The position numbers were made by a program, and so were the translations under genes. Under the pieces are notes generated by a model. That model was not told the origin of the DNA and made no database searches. It saw only the letters and a list, made by a program, of their open reading frames with translations. From Burkholderia aenigmatica (GTDB lineage: Bacteria > Pseudomonadota > Gammaproteobacteria > Burkholderiales > Burkholderiaceae), in the NCBI RefSeq assembly GCF_902499175.1, contig NZ_CABVQC010000047.1, forward strand, positions 1-64,000: a stretch of DNA of 64,000 nucleotides, written 5' to 3'. Within the stretch, counting starts at the first letter, position 1, and each line of letters begins with the position of its first letter. Below, in pieces: positions 8,914 to 17,711 of this stretch.

Positions 8914-9309
8914 TTATCCATATTTCGGTCGGAATGACTGGCCTGTCAACCCGCCATACAGTAACGCGACCGTAAACGCGGCTAATATAAGAGTCTCAAG
9001 CCACATGTTGGTAAACGTGTCAATTTCTGCTGTTTCCCGTGGCTTGGTCGGAACATAACGGACCGGAACAGAATCCCCGACTTCCACCGAGACAAAGCTC
9101 CCGGGAAACGATACGTGTTCGCCACCTTGTGTCACAAAGGAAATCTCCGGGTGACGCTCGCCGTGGTTTAGCCGAATGACCGTACCTTGCGTCGCGACCG
9201 AAGATTTGATGAAGGCCAACCGATCGCTGAGCGAAATCAGCGTACCGATGGCTACGCACAGACCGAGCAACAGCGCGAAGTAATTGAACTTGTGTACTTT
9301 ACTGGCCAC
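8914..9309 (-). CDS. DUF3592-type two-helix membrane protein
   Basis: The 131-residue protein has a membrane segment at about 9-28 and a second at about 105-121. Between them is a soluble beta-rich region of the DUF3592 type, ending in GDSVPVRYVPTKP, which matches the family signature V(x)VxYxPxxP. The function of the family is unknown. It is followed after 3 bp by the 208-residue unknown gene, suggesting a two-gene unit. ATG 9309 is the first good start. Positions 9310-9511 hold no convincing gene. Confidence 0.75.
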   Translation of the reverse strand: MASKVHKFNYFALLLGLCVAIGTLISLSDRLAFIKSSVATQGTVIRLNHGERHPEISFVTQGGEHVSFPGSFVSVEVGDSVPVRYVPTKPRETAEIDTFTNMWLETLILAAFTVALLYGGLTGQSFRPKYG

Positions 9310-9511
9310 TGTTTTTCCTGATGTTGAAAGTTGCGTTCAAACTTCCTGACATGCTTCACGAGATCTTGCACAGTTCGCAACAGTCAAGAAGCGTTGCGCG
9401 CAAGCTTATCAAAACAGACAGGGAGTTCCATCCCCGTTTATGCAGGATGACCGCGACAATGCTTTCCATCCGACGCATGTATCTTGCGATTTGCCCAAAG
9501 TGACGTCAACT

Positions 9512-10650
9512 CTAAGCCTGTCCCAACCTGCCCTTGCTGCTTACCGGAAGATGGCGACGTTTACGAATCGTCTTCGGGTTCGTCGTCATCTCCAGATAGG
9601 CGCATAGTCGACACCAGTGCCCGTTTCGGATCGCATTCGGCGGTGCAGACCAGCGATGCCCGATACGGCACTCCCATTCGAGCTTCGTGCCGGCATTCAC
9701 ATACTCCGTCGAAATGCATCGACCATCCCGTTCAGCAGCAATCGTCCGCATCAGTTCGATACCCAACTTCAAAAACTCGCGACCGCAAATGCGACACCAC
9801 CGTCCCGAGATAATGGACTCGGGCCTTGCTTGCCAGCGGTGACCACGAGCACACAGCCATTCCAGTTTCGTCACAGCGTTCTGGTAGGCCCGAGACAAGC
9901 ATCGGCCGCCCCGCGCCTTCGCCAGCCGACGCATATCGGCAATGCCATAGACGTTGCCCTTGTTCTGGCATCTTGGGCACCACGATCCTCGAAAGATCTT
10001 TGCACCCTGCGTTTCCCATTCGTGACCGTGCTCGCAACGGAAGCGGTAATAGGCATCGTTCCCAACATATTCGGTAGCGAGACACACCCCCCGCGTTTCA
10101 ATGCCTGGACCTGCATCACCTGCAAGCCATCAGCACGGCGATACGCCCCCGACTTCTGCTTGTTCGCACATTGTCGACACCATGCGCCTCGTAGCACCTC
10201 GAGACCAACGGTCTCCCATTCGTGCCCTTCCGCACACCGAAAGCGATAGCGATCTGCAAGCTTTGTGTAGGCCGTCGACAAGCATTCCCCCCCGCGATCC
10301 CGTGCGGCTGCGCGCAGGCGTTTCATCCCATCCGGATCGGACATCCGCTTTGAATGCTCCGCGCGAGCACAAAACACGCACCACGATCCTTTCTGCAAGT
10401 TGCTGGCGGTCTTCTCGAAGACGTGCCCTTGACGGCAGTAAACTGATAGCGCGCCTTACGGCCAGCATACTGCGCGGACAAACAACGCCCGCCTGCTTGC
10501 CGCGCTAGTTGATCAAGATGCCGCAGTGATTCCCGATCACGACAAGTCGGGCACGCAACGAGGCGGTAGTAGAGATGGAAATCAGATGGCAGGGCCCGCG
10601 AGCGCGGAACCGGATGTCGAACGGAATCGGTACTCGGTCATTGTCGCATG
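9512..10650 (-). pseudogene. five-repeat zinc-ribbon protein gene broken by two frameshifts
   Basis: Joining three reading frames gives a protein of five repeats of about 65 residues. Each repeat has the pattern LxxLAxxxGGxCLSxxY, then YxFxCxxGHxW, then GxWCxxC; each likely binds zinc through the Cys pairs. A base is missing in the G run at about 10,086-10,091. With seven G instead of six, the frame continues from RGG into CLATEYVG. A second base is missing near 10,441, between YQF and CRQGH. Before repeat 1 a CPTC knuckle is visible near 10,540. No start codon could be fixed, so the 5' limit is approximate. Sequencing error in the G run cannot be excluded. Confidence 0.7.
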
Positions 10651-10668
10651 CCCCGATGACAATTCCGC

Positions 10669-11367
10669 CTATTCGTCGCCCGACAACCCGTTGCCCTCTT
10701 CGAAACGCGTCACCCCCTTCAGCGCGCGCAGCTTGTCGCAGATCGCCTGGTATTCGAGCTCCGACACCCGCGCGAGTGCGATGCGCACCTCGTCGTGCTC
10801 GCCCGTGTCGTCGGCGCGCTGCACGATGAACTGCTTCACGCGCGCGCTGTCCGCGCCGAGCGCCGCGTGCAGCGAATCGAAGTTCAGCGTGCCGCTCACG
10901 ACCGTCAGCGCGAGCTGGCGCCGCTGGCGCACCGTGAAGTAGCGCCGCTCCAGCGGCTTGATGCCGGCCAGGATGATCAGGATGATGATCGTCGCCGAAA
11001 TCGACGCGACGTAGAGCCCGCCGCCCACCGCGAGGCCGATCGCCGCGACCGACCACAGGCTCGCGGCGGTCGTCAGCCCGCGCACGATCTCCCCGCGCAG
11101 CAGGATCGACCCCGCGCCGAGGAAGCCGATGCCCGACACGACCTGCGCGGCGATCCGCGACGGATCGAGCACGATGTGCTCACTGCTGCCGAGTACGTCG
11201 GCGAAGCCGAACGCCGACACGATCATGATCAGCGTCGAGCCGACGCATACAAGCATGTGCGTGCGCAGGCCGGCCGCCCACGACAGGCGCTCGCGCTCGA
11301 AGCCGATGACGCTGCCCAGCGCCGCCGCGAGAACGAGCCGCATCACGAGTTCCAGGTTGCTCAGCAT
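10669..11367 (-). CDS. MgtC/SapB family membrane protein
   Basis: The 232-residue protein has about five membrane helices in residues 5-125. It carries MgtC family landmarks: the IGFERE motif near 20, the SGIGFLGAGSI stretch near 75 and the LRGLTTAASLW-like GEIVRGLTTAASLW segment. A soluble ACT-like C-terminal domain follows (about 140-232). MgtC proteins act in the inner membrane and are linked to magnesium homeostasis and survival inside host cells. The start at 11,367 was chosen because AGGAG lies 8 bp before it and the hydrophobic N-terminus fits. It is divergent from the AGE-family gene. Confidence 0.9.
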   Translation of the reverse strand: MLSNLELVMRLVLAAALGSVIGFERERLSWAAGLRTHMLVCVGSTLIMIVSAFGFADVLGSSEHIVLDPSRIAAQVVSGIGFLGAGSILLRGEIVRGLTTAASLWSVAAIGLAVGGGLYVASISATIIILIILAGIKPLERRYFTVRQRRQLALTVVSGTLNFDSLHAALGADSARVKQFIVQRADDTGEHDEVRIALARVSELEYQAICDKLRALKGVTRFEEGNGLSGDE

Positions 11368-11481
11368 GCGATTTATCTCCTTTTTTGGTGCCGGCCGTGC
11401 GGAATGTTTTATCCTTGGCCCCGGCCGCGCCGATCTTCCGGGCCGCGCCGACACGTTTCGAACCCAGCGCTCAACCCCGTC

Positions 11482-12591
11482 ATGTCCGTTTCCGACTCCG
11501 CTTCCGCCCAGGCCGCCCAGCTGCGCCACCATTTCGCGCACGTCGTCTTGCCGATCTGGCGAGGTTCAGGGTTCGACCAGACATTACAGTTGCCGTTCGA
11601 AGCCGTCGATCCGGCCACCCACGCGCCGCTGCCCGTGACCCGTTATCGCGCAATGGCCTGCGCGCGGCAACTGTTCGTGTTCGCGCAGGCCGGCGACACC
11701 GCGCACGCGGCCACGCTGTTCGACGCACTGGGCCGGCGCTTTCGCGACCCGCGCCACGGCGGCTGGGTCTACAGCGTCGACGCGCAGGGCGCGCCGCTCG
11801 ACACGACCAAGGATCTCTACACGCATGCATTCATCGTGTTCGCGTGCGCCGCGTGGTATGCGGCGTCGGGCGACGCCGCCGCCCGCCAGGCGGCCGAGGA
11901 GACCGCCGCGCTGATCCAGGACCGCTTCGCGCCGCGCCCCGGCGACGCGCGGCTCGATGCGGCGCGCCACGCCGATTTCTCGTCATCCGGCAGCGGTGCG
12001 CTGCAGAATCCGCTGATGCACCTGACCGAAGCGTGGCTCGCGGCTGCCGATGCTTTCGGCGACGCGGCGTTCGACGACGCGCTCGCGCGCACCGCGCAGG
12101 CCATCGAGCACACGTTCGTCGACCCGGCGACCGGCTGCGTGGCCGAGCTGCCGCTCGGCTCCGCCGACAACCGTTTCGAGCCCGGCCATCAGTTCGAATG
12201 GTTCTACCTGGTCGATGCGGCCGGTGCGCGGTTCGCGCAGACCGAGCTCCCCGGCGCGCTGGCGCGCGCGTTTGCGTTCGCGGAGCAATACGGCGTCGAT
12301 CCGCAGACGGGCGGCGTCTGCGCGGCACTCGACGCGCAAGGCGCGTGCGTCGACGGCACGCAGCGGATCTGGGCGCAAACCGAGTACCTGCGTGCGCTCG
12401 CGACGCACGGCGGCACGCCGGCCTCCGCGCCGCTCGCGCGGCAGATCGAGCACTTCGCCGCGCGCTTCCTGCATCCGCGCGGCTGGTTCGAGTGCAAGAC
12501 GGCGGACGGGCAGGTGTCGCGCGCCGACATGCCGTCGACGACGCCCTACCACCTCGCGACCGCCTACGCGGCGCTGCCCACCGGCGCGTAG
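11482..12591 (+). CDS. N-acylglucosamine 2-epimerase (AGE) family sugar isomerase
   Basis: The 369-residue protein has the (alpha/alpha)6-barrel features of AGE-family epimerases and isomerases: a RQLFVF helix, the [12 protein letters not shown] turn, KDLYTHAF with a catalytic-type His, [12 protein letters not shown], and [12 protein letters not shown] with a second conserved His, then [11 protein letters not shown]. Such enzymes interconvert aldose and ketose sugars such as mannose and fructose; the exact sugar cannot be told. It is divergent from the mgtC-like gene with a 114-bp gap. Its 3' end overlaps the convergent chemoreceptor gene by 28 bp. Confidence 0.88.
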   Translation: MSVSDSASAQAAQLRHHFAHVVLPIWRGSGFDQTLQLPFEAVDPATHAPLPVTRYRAMACARQLFVFAQAGDTAHAATLFDALGRRFRDPRHGGWVYSVDAQGAPLDTTKDLYTHAFIVFACAAWYAASGDAAARQAAEETAALIQDRFAPRPGDARLDAARHADFSSSGSGALQNPLMHLTEAWLAAADAFGDAAFDDALARTAQAIEHTFVDPATGCVAELPLGSADNRFEPGHQFEWFYLVDAAGARFAQTELPGALARAFAFAEQYGVDPQTGGVCAALDAQGACVDGTQRIWAQTEYLRALATHGGTPASAPLARQIEHFAARFLHPRGWFECKTADGQVSRADMPSTTPYHLATAYAALPTGA

Positions 12592-14183
12592 TCCGTCTCG
12601 GCGAACGACGGCGCCGCGCGCTCGCCGCGTGCGGCGCGTCCATCGCCGAGTTCGAACACCGACACCGCCTGCATCAGGTGCGCGGTCTGGTCGTTCAGCG
12701 ACGCGGCCGCCGCCGCGACCTCCTCCACCAGCGCCGCGTTCTGCTGCGTGAGCTGATCCATCTGCGTGACGGCCTGGTTCACCTGCTCGATCCCGACACT
12801 CTGCTCGACCGACGCCGATGTGATCTCGGACATCGTCTGCACGACGCGCGTGATCGACGTCGACACCGTCCGCATCGCGTCGCCGGCGCGCTCGACGAGC
12901 TCCGCGCCGCCGTTGATCTGCGCGACCGAATCCTCGATCAGCGCTTTGATCTCCTTCGCCGATTGCGCGCTGCGCTGCGCGAGCGAGCGCACTTCGCCCG
13001 CGACGACCGCGAAGCCGCGCCCCTGTTCGCCGGCCCGCGCGGCCTCCACCGCCGCGTTCAGCGCCAGGATGTTGGTCTGGAACGCGATGCCGTCGATCAC
13101 CGAGATGATCTCCGCGATCCGGCCCGAGCTCTGCGCGATGCCGCGCATCCGGTCGATCACGCTGTCGACCACGCCGCCGCCGTGGCTCGTCGCCTCGAGC
13201 GCCGCATCAGCCAGCGCGCTCGCCGCGCGTGCGCTGTCGGTGTTCTGCCGGACGGTCGCCGTCAGTTCCTCCATGCTCGCGGCCGTTTCCTCCAGCGACG
13301 CGGCTTGCGTACCGGTGCGCGCCGACAGGTCGGCGTTGCCGCCCGCGATTTCGCCCGCGCCGAGGTGGATCGCGTCGGACGCGTGGCGCACCGTGCGCAC
13401 GGTGCCCGCGATGCTCGTCTGCATCGCGGCGAGGCCGCGCAGCATCCGGTCGATCTCGAACACGCCGCCCGCCCGCACGACTTCATCGAGCCGGCCCTGC
13501 GCGATCCGCTCGAAATGGCGGCCGGCTTCCTCCAGCGGCGCGACGACCGCGCGCCGCGCGGCCGCGTAGATCGCCGCACTCGCGACGAGCATCGCCACCA
13601 GCAGCACGATGCCGACCGACTTGAACCAGAGCATGCCGCCGTCGATCGTGTCGAGCGCCGTGCGGCTCGATGCGCCGCCATAGTCGGTGAAGCGGTGCAG
13701 CTCGGCGATATAGGCGTCCTGGATGCTCTGCGTCGGCTGGTCGAGGAAGGCCTGGATGTTGTCGGCATCGAGGAACTGTACGAGTTCGCCCAGCGCACCG
13801 CGCAGCGCGCGATAGCGCTCGGCGAGCGCCGCGACGCGCGCACGGTTGGTATCGTCGACCGGCTGCGCGGCCGTCAGCGCGGCGAACGCCTTGTCCGCCT
13901 CCGCGAGCGAAGCGCCGGCATGGCGGATGATGTCTTCCGGCTTCGGGCCGCCGCGCACCATCCGCGTGCCGGCGCGCGACAGGTTGATACGCGCGTCGAG
14001 CAGCTGCTGGGTCGCCTGGCTGGCCGCGTCGACCTGCGCGATCGCGACGTTCGACAGATCGTCGACCCCGCTGCGCGTCGACTTGAGCGCCCAAAAGCCG
14101 AGCGCCTCGATCGCGAACAGGAAGAGGCAGAACACGGTCAACACGCCGAGCAGACCCGACGCGAGCTTGATTTTTCCGAACAT
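12564..14183 (-). CDS. methyl-accepting chemotaxis protein
   Basis: The 539-residue receptor has a membrane helix at about 7-28, a periplasmic helical sensor domain to about 190, a second membrane helix near 190-210, a HAMP domain, and a cytoplasmic signalling coiled coil. The kinase-contact hairpin is clear ([20 protein letters not shown] near 400). It would sense a small ligand and control CheA. The C-terminus lacks the NWETF-like CheR/CheB tether. The sensor sequence does not identify the ligand. No che genes are adjacent, so it is an orphan receptor. Confidence 0.95.
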   Translation of the reverse strand: MFGKIKLASGLLGVLTVFCLFLFAIEALGFWALKSTRSGVDDLSNVAIAQVDAASQATQQLLDARINLSRAGTRMVRGGPKPEDIIRHAGASLAEADKAFAALTAAQPVDDTNRARVAALAERYRALRGALGELVQFLDADNIQAFLDQPTQSIQDAYIAELHRFTDYGGASSRTALDTIDGGMLWFKSVGIVLLVAMLVASAAIYAAARRAVVAPLEEAGRHFERIAQGRLDEVVRAGGVFEIDRMLRGLAAMQTSIAGTVRTVRHASDAIHLGAGEIAGGNADLSARTGTQAASLEETAASMEELTATVRQNTDSARAASALADAALEATSHGGGVVDSVIDRMRGIAQSSGRIAEIISVIDGIAFQTNILALNAAVEAARAGEQGRGFAVVAGEVRSLAQRSAQSAKEIKALIEDSVAQINGGAELVERAGDAMRTVSTSITRVVQTMSEITSASVEQSVGIEQVNQAVTQMDQLTQQNAALVEEVAAAAASLNDQTAHLMQAVSVFELGDGRAARGERAAPSFAETDYAPVGSAA

Positions 14184-14451
14184 GGGGGAATTCCTGAAAG
14201 CGGACGATGAGGCAATGCCCCGGCATTAGCGGCATTTCTTCGTCGGACTTTAGGAACGGACAGTGACGAAGTGCGCGTTGCCCGCGCATTCCCGCCGAAT
14301 GTCCCGCAAACGGGGAAATCTACGGCATTCGACGCAATAATCGCGTCGCATCGCACCAGAATTCGCACGAAACGCGGACGAATTTCCTTGCTTATCCGCT
14401 GCCCCCTTCCTAGAGTTCAGCGCAAGCGGGCACTCATTTCGAGGAAAGTCG

Positions 14452-14895
14452 ATGACCGACATCACGGATCACGCGCGCGGCGCATTGCGTGCGCAACCGT
14501 TCAGCATGCTGCTGGGCACGGAGCTGATGCATATCGGCGACAACGAGGTGTCGCTGTGCCTGCCCGTGCGCGAAGAACTGCGGCAACAGCACGGTTTCGT
14601 GCACGGCGGCGTCATCAGCTACCTCGCGGACAACGCGCTGACGTTCGCCGGCGCGCTCGTGCTCGGCCCGCGCGTGATCACCGCCGAATACAAGATCAAC
14701 TACCTGCGGCCGGCCGTGAACGGCACGCTCGTCGCCCGCGCGAAGCTCGTCTATGCGGGCCGGCACCAGGCGACCTGCCAGTGTCATGTGTTCGTCATCG
14801 ACGGCGATCACGAGCGGCTCGTCGCGATCGCGCAGGGCACGATCAACCGCGTCGGCGACGGCAAGATGCCGGATGCGCCGGAGGAAACGGCGTGA
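14452..14895 (+). CDS. PaaI-type hotdog-fold thioesterase
   Basis: The 147-residue protein has the hotdog thioesterase signature HGFVHGGVISYLADNA, in which the HGG turn and the downstream acidic residue form the active site, followed by ITAEYKINYLRPAVNG. Such enzymes hydrolyse acyl- or aryl-CoA thioesters. A GAGGAAA ribosome binding site lies 6 bp before ATG 14,452. It stands alone between a chemoreceptor and a toxin-antitoxin pair, so its physiological substrate is unknown. Confidence 0.88.
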   Translation: MTDITDHARGALRAQPFSMLLGTELMHIGDNEVSLCLPVREELRQQHGFVHGGVISYLADNALTFAGALVLGPRVITAEYKINYLRPAVNGTLVARAKLVYAGRHQATCQCHVFVIDGDHERLVAIAQGTINRVGDGKMPDAPEETA

Positions 14896-14955
14896 GCGGC
14901 CGCGTTTGCGGGAATCGATGAGTTGCAGCGATTCGAAGCCGAAACGCGTACCGTG

Positions 14956-15237
14956 CTAGCGTTTCATCGCTGCGAGATAGACCGCATCGCGCTCGCGCCG
15001 ACCCACCGCGACCACCAGCACGATGACCTCGGCATCACGCACTTCGTACACTAGGCGATAGCCCACACTGCGCAGCTTGATCTTGTAGCGGTCGGGGTGG
15101 CCATGCAGTTTGGCCGATGGAATGCGAGGATTCTCGAGCCTCTCGGCGAGTCTGGTCTTGAACTGATCGCGAACGGTGCGATCGAGCTTCTTCCACTCCT
15201 TCAACGCCGGTTCGAGAAAAGCGAGTTCAAAGGTCAT
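14956..15237 (-). CDS. RelE/ParE family toxin of a type II toxin-antitoxin pair
   Basis: The 93-residue protein matches RelE-type toxins in length and layout. It has the N-terminal FLEPALKEWKKLD helix, the KLHGHPDRYKIKLRSVGYRL strand region with basic residues, and the C-terminal GRRERDAVY segment. Members cleave mRNA at the ribosome or poison gyrase; RelE-like ribosome action is the likelier of the two here. It overlaps the upstream antitoxin gene by 11 bp, in the usual antitoxin-first order. Confidence 0.9.
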   Translation of the reverse strand: MTFELAFLEPALKEWKKLDRTVRDQFKTRLAERLENPRIPSAKLHGHPDRYKIKLRSVGYRLVYEVRDAEVIVLVVAVGRRERDAVYLAAMKR

Positions 15238-15475
15238 TCAGCTTGACCTTGACGACCTTCTCCTTGGCGCGTGCATCGGCCAACGCATTGTCTTCGATGT
15301 CTTCCAGACGTTCGACCATCGCCTCCCAGGTTTTTGCCGGGATGCAGTAGAACGCGGGTTCGTTGTGATTCAGGATCGCGACCGGAAAGCCCTCGCCCGC
15401 CGCAACGGTTCCCATCGGATTCCGCTTCAGCTCCGAGACGCTCGCCGTTACGCTCGCCAAGATGGTGTGGGGCAT
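15227..15475 (-). CDS. Phd/YefM-type antitoxin
   Basis: The 82-residue protein begins with a Phd/YefM DNA-binding segment, SVTASVSELKRNPMG, followed by PVAILNHNEPAFYCIPAKTWE, typical of this antitoxin family. The charged C-terminus would wrap and block the RelE-like toxin, and the N-terminus would repress the operon. The start at 15,475 is preferred over an upstream ATG because an AGGAG site lies 6 bp before it. Two 14-bp direct copies of AATTAGCACCAAAA at 15,513-15,538 upstream may be operator sites. Confidence 0.9.
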   Translation of the reverse strand: MPHTILASVTASVSELKRNPMGTVAAGEGFPVAILNHNEPAFYCIPAKTWEAMVERLEDIEDNALADARAKEKVVKVKLNDL

Positions 15476-15512
15476 GTCCGCTCCTTCTTCAATCGATCGC
15501 CAATTGTACATT

Positions 15513-15538
15513 AATTAGCACCAAAATTAGCACCAAAA
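15513..15538. repeat. overlapping 14-bp direct repeat upstream of the toxin-antitoxin operon
   Basis: AATTAGCACCAAAA occurs twice with a 12-bp offset. The repeat is about 40 bp upstream of the antitoxin start, next to a TACAAT-like -10 sequence read on the minus strand. It is a reasonable antitoxin operator; this is inferred from position only. Confidence 0.4.
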
Positions 15539-15604
15539 TTGATGCCAACCATGCGCGATGCATCGCCATTAATGAATGGGGAGCAAGTCCCTTCAACCAC
15601 TCGC

Positions 15605-16657
15605 CTACTCTTTGTCACCCCCCGCCAGCGGCAAAAACCGCGGCGCCACGCGCGCCCGCACGTTGCCGTTCTCATCCGTCCGATAGATCCCGCGTGCCGC
15701 GTTGTGCGGATGCGTAGCCGCGTCAGCCACGCTCAGCACCGGCGCAAAGCACACATCGGTACCCTCCAGCAACGCGCGCCAGTGCGCGGACGGCTGCTGC
15801 GCGAATACCTCGGCGAAGCGCACCTTCAGCGCAGGCCAGCGCGCGCGGTCGTACTGCGACGCCGGATCGACGTCGGTCAACCCGAGCCGTTCGACCAGCA
15901 GCGCATAAAACGGCGGCTCCAGCGCGCCGATCGTCACGCATTCGCCATCCGCGCAGCGGTACACGTCGTAGAACGGCGCGTCGTGAAAGAGGCTCGGCTG
16001 TGCGCCGTCGAGCTGCCCGTTCGCGCGCGCCCACAGCGCGAGCGAACCGAGCATCGACACGATGTCGACGATCGCACCGTCGACCACGCGCCCCGGCCCG
16101 CCGCCACGCACGTCGAACAGCGCGCAGACGATCCCGAACGCGAGCCCGAGCGCGCCGCCCGCATCGCCGACGACGGTCGGCGGCACCCCCGGCCGGCCGT
16201 CGCGCGGTGCCGATAGCGACAACAGCCCCGTCAGCGCGACGTAATTCAGGTCGTGTCCGGCCGCAGCCGCGAGCGGACCACGCTGCCCCCAGCCGGTCAT
16301 CCGCCCGTACACGAGCGTTGGATGGCGGCGTGCGCAATCGTCGGGCCCGAGGCCGAGCCGCTCCATCACGCCGGGCCGCAGGCCCTCGATCAGCGCATCG
16401 GCCTGTGCGATCAGGTCGAGCGCGGCGTCGCGGCCGGCCGGCGACTTCAGGTCGAGTTCGACGATCGTCTTGCCTTCGCGCAACAGGTCGCCGTCGCCTG
16501 ACTTCAACGCGTCCGGCGCGCTCGTGCGGCCGGCCGGGCGCGCGATCAGCGTGATCCGCGCGCCCATCCCGGCGAGGATCCAGCCCGCAAGCGGGCCGGG
16601 GCCGAGCCCTTCGAATTCGATGATGTGGATGCCGGAAAGCGGCGTGTTCAATGGCAT
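15605..16657 (-). CDS. alpha-methylacyl-CoA racemase (CaiB/BaiF family)
   Basis: The 350-residue enzyme belongs to the class III CoA-transferase fold but carries the racemase signature: AGHDLNYVALTG (His135), VVGDAGGALG (Asp165) and GALEPPFY, equivalent to the His, Asp and Glu residues of alpha-methylacyl-CoA racemases. It would epimerise the 2-methyl centre of branched acyl-CoA. Length fits bacterial MCR. The start was chosen at 16,657 with GAGG 9 bp upstream. It is downstream of the IclR regulator on the same strand and may serve the adjacent catabolic cluster by supplying the correct stereoisomer for dehydrogenation; that link is inference. Confidence 0.85.
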   Translation of the reverse strand: MPLNTPLSGIHIIEFEGLGPGPLAGWILAGMGARITLIARPAGRTSAPDALKSGDGDLLREGKTIVELDLKSPAGRDAALDLIAQADALIEGLRPGVMERLGLGPDDCARRHPTLVYGRMTGWGQRGPLAAAAGHDLNYVALTGLLSLSAPRDGRPGVPPTVVGDAGGALGLAFGIVCALFDVRGGGPGRVVDGAIVDIVSMLGSLALWARANGQLDGAQPSLFHDAPFYDVYRCADGECVTIGALEPPFYALLVERLGLTDVDPASQYDRARWPALKVRFAEVFAQQPSAHWRALLEGTDVCFAPVLSVADAATHPHNAARGIYRTDENGNVRARVAPRFLPLAGGDKE

Positions 16658-16741
16658 GGCGACCTCGCTGAAATGCAGCCGGGACAGGAGCAACGAAACC
16701 TCCCGATTCTATGCGAATGCCTGCGCGCGCCAACTTCAGCC

Positions 16742-16815
16742 GGCTAGGGCCTGTTCACGCTAATAACGGGCTTGTGCTGGCCCCACGAATGAATTTTCCC
16801 GAACAGGCCCTAGCC
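16742..16815. mobile_element. 74-bp inverted-repeat element, possible IS5-type MITE
   Basis: A perfect 15-bp inverted repeat (GGCTAGGGCCTGTTC and its complement) flanks 44 bp of unrelated sequence. If CTAG is taken as a target duplication on each side, the termini read GGCCTGTTC inward. That resembles ends of IS5-family elements, which prefer and duplicate CTAG-like 4-bp sites. It has no coding capacity. It lies between the IclR gene, whose TAG stop falls in the right-hand CTAG, and the racemase gene. A transcription terminator or protein-binding palindrome is an alternative. Confidence 0.45.
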
Positions 16816-17577
16816 CGCCGAGGCATCCGGCCCCTGCCCGGCCAGCACCTCCCGCATCGCCTGTACGATCGCGTCGCGCTGCGCGTCGATCCGCTCGACC
16901 GGCCCGGCCACGCCCATGGCCAGCGGCAGGCCGTTCCAGCCGTCCGCGATCACCATCGAGATCATCGCGGCGCCCTGCGTGACCGTGTGCGCCGAATAGG
17001 AATACCCGAACCGGCGCGTCTGTTCGACCTTGTCGAGCACGACATCCTCGTCGATCGTCCGGCCCGACTTGCCGAGCCGGCGGATGCTGCGCGACACGAG
17101 CCGGCGGATCACGCTGTCCGGCTGGAGACTCAGCAGCGCCCAGCCGAGGCTCGACATGCAGATCTCGCGACGCGTGCCGATCGGCGCGTAGAACTGGATC
17201 GGAAGCGTATGCGCACCCTCGACCGCATCGATGTACTGCACGTACAGGTCGCTCTGCACCGCGATCACGACGGCCTCGCGCGTGCGGACCGCCAGCCGCT
17301 TTGCGACGGCATGCCAGTACCGCCGGCTGCCTGCCGTCGAATCGACGAGCGCTTCACCGAGATTGACGAGGCGCGCGGTGGGCGCATACGTATGGCTGGC
17401 ATCGTCGTACGCGAGATAGCCGAGCGCCTTCATGCTGGTCAGCAACGCCGCCGCGCTCGACCCCGGATAGCCGCAGCGCGTCGAGATCTCCCGCACGCTC
17501 AGCGGCCGCTGCAATGCGCTGAACAGCTCCAGCACTTCAAACACGCGCGCCGCGCTCTTGACCACGTTTCCGCTCAT
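16810..17577 (-). CDS. IclR family transcriptional regulator
   Basis: The 255-residue protein has an N-terminal winged helix (SAARVFEVLELFSALQRPLS to about 75) and a C-terminal IclR effector-binding domain (about 80-250). The domain includes SSLGWALLSLQPD and the Cys/Ser-rich ligand pocket region. Such regulators control adjacent catabolic operons in response to a small acid. It is divergent from the seven-gene cluster starting at 17,712. The 134-bp gap contains a perfect 6-4-6 palindrome at 17,609-17,624, a likely operator. Effector unknown. Confidence 0.92.
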   Translation of the reverse strand: MSGNVVKSAARVFEVLELFSALQRPLSVREISTRCGYPGSSAAALLTSMKALGYLAYDDASHTYAPTARLVNLGEALVDSTAGSRRYWHAVAKRLAVRTREAVVIAVQSDLYVQYIDAVEGAHTLPIQFYAPIGTRREICMSSLGWALLSLQPDSVIRRLVSRSIRRLGKSGRTIDEDVVLDKVEQTRRFGYSYSAHTVTQGAAMISMVIADGWNGLPLAMGVAGPVERIDAQRDAIVQAMREVLAGQGPDASAG

Positions 17578-17608
17578 CCCGCCGTCTCCTCACGCCACCG
17601 GGCGAGCC

Positions 17609-17624
17609 TTCCACGTATGTGGAA
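17609..17624. promoter_or_regulatory. probable IclR operator
   Basis: TTCCACGTATGTGGAA is a perfect palindrome with 6-bp arms and a 4-bp centre, followed closely by a GGAA-TTCC element at 17,626-17,634. It lies between the divergent IclR gene and the crotonase gene, 32 bp from the IclR start, where a shared operator is expected. Confidence 0.55.
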
Positions 17625-17711
17625 CGGAATTTCCCGCCGCCAACCGTCGTGACGATACTAGGCTTCGGCCGGCGGCGTGAAGTCGCGCGGCACGGAATAC
17701 TCGGAGACACC

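Noticed and set aside
9321-9503. Small 60-codon frame between the DUF3592-like gene and the zinc-ribbon gene
   Set aside because: No ribosome binding site or recognisable feature; the composition is not distinct from random frame.
11385-14210. Very long plus-strand open frame of about 940 codons
   Set aside because: It is extremely Arg-rich, lies opposite or out of frame with the AGE-family and chemoreceptor genes, and is an artefact of high GC.
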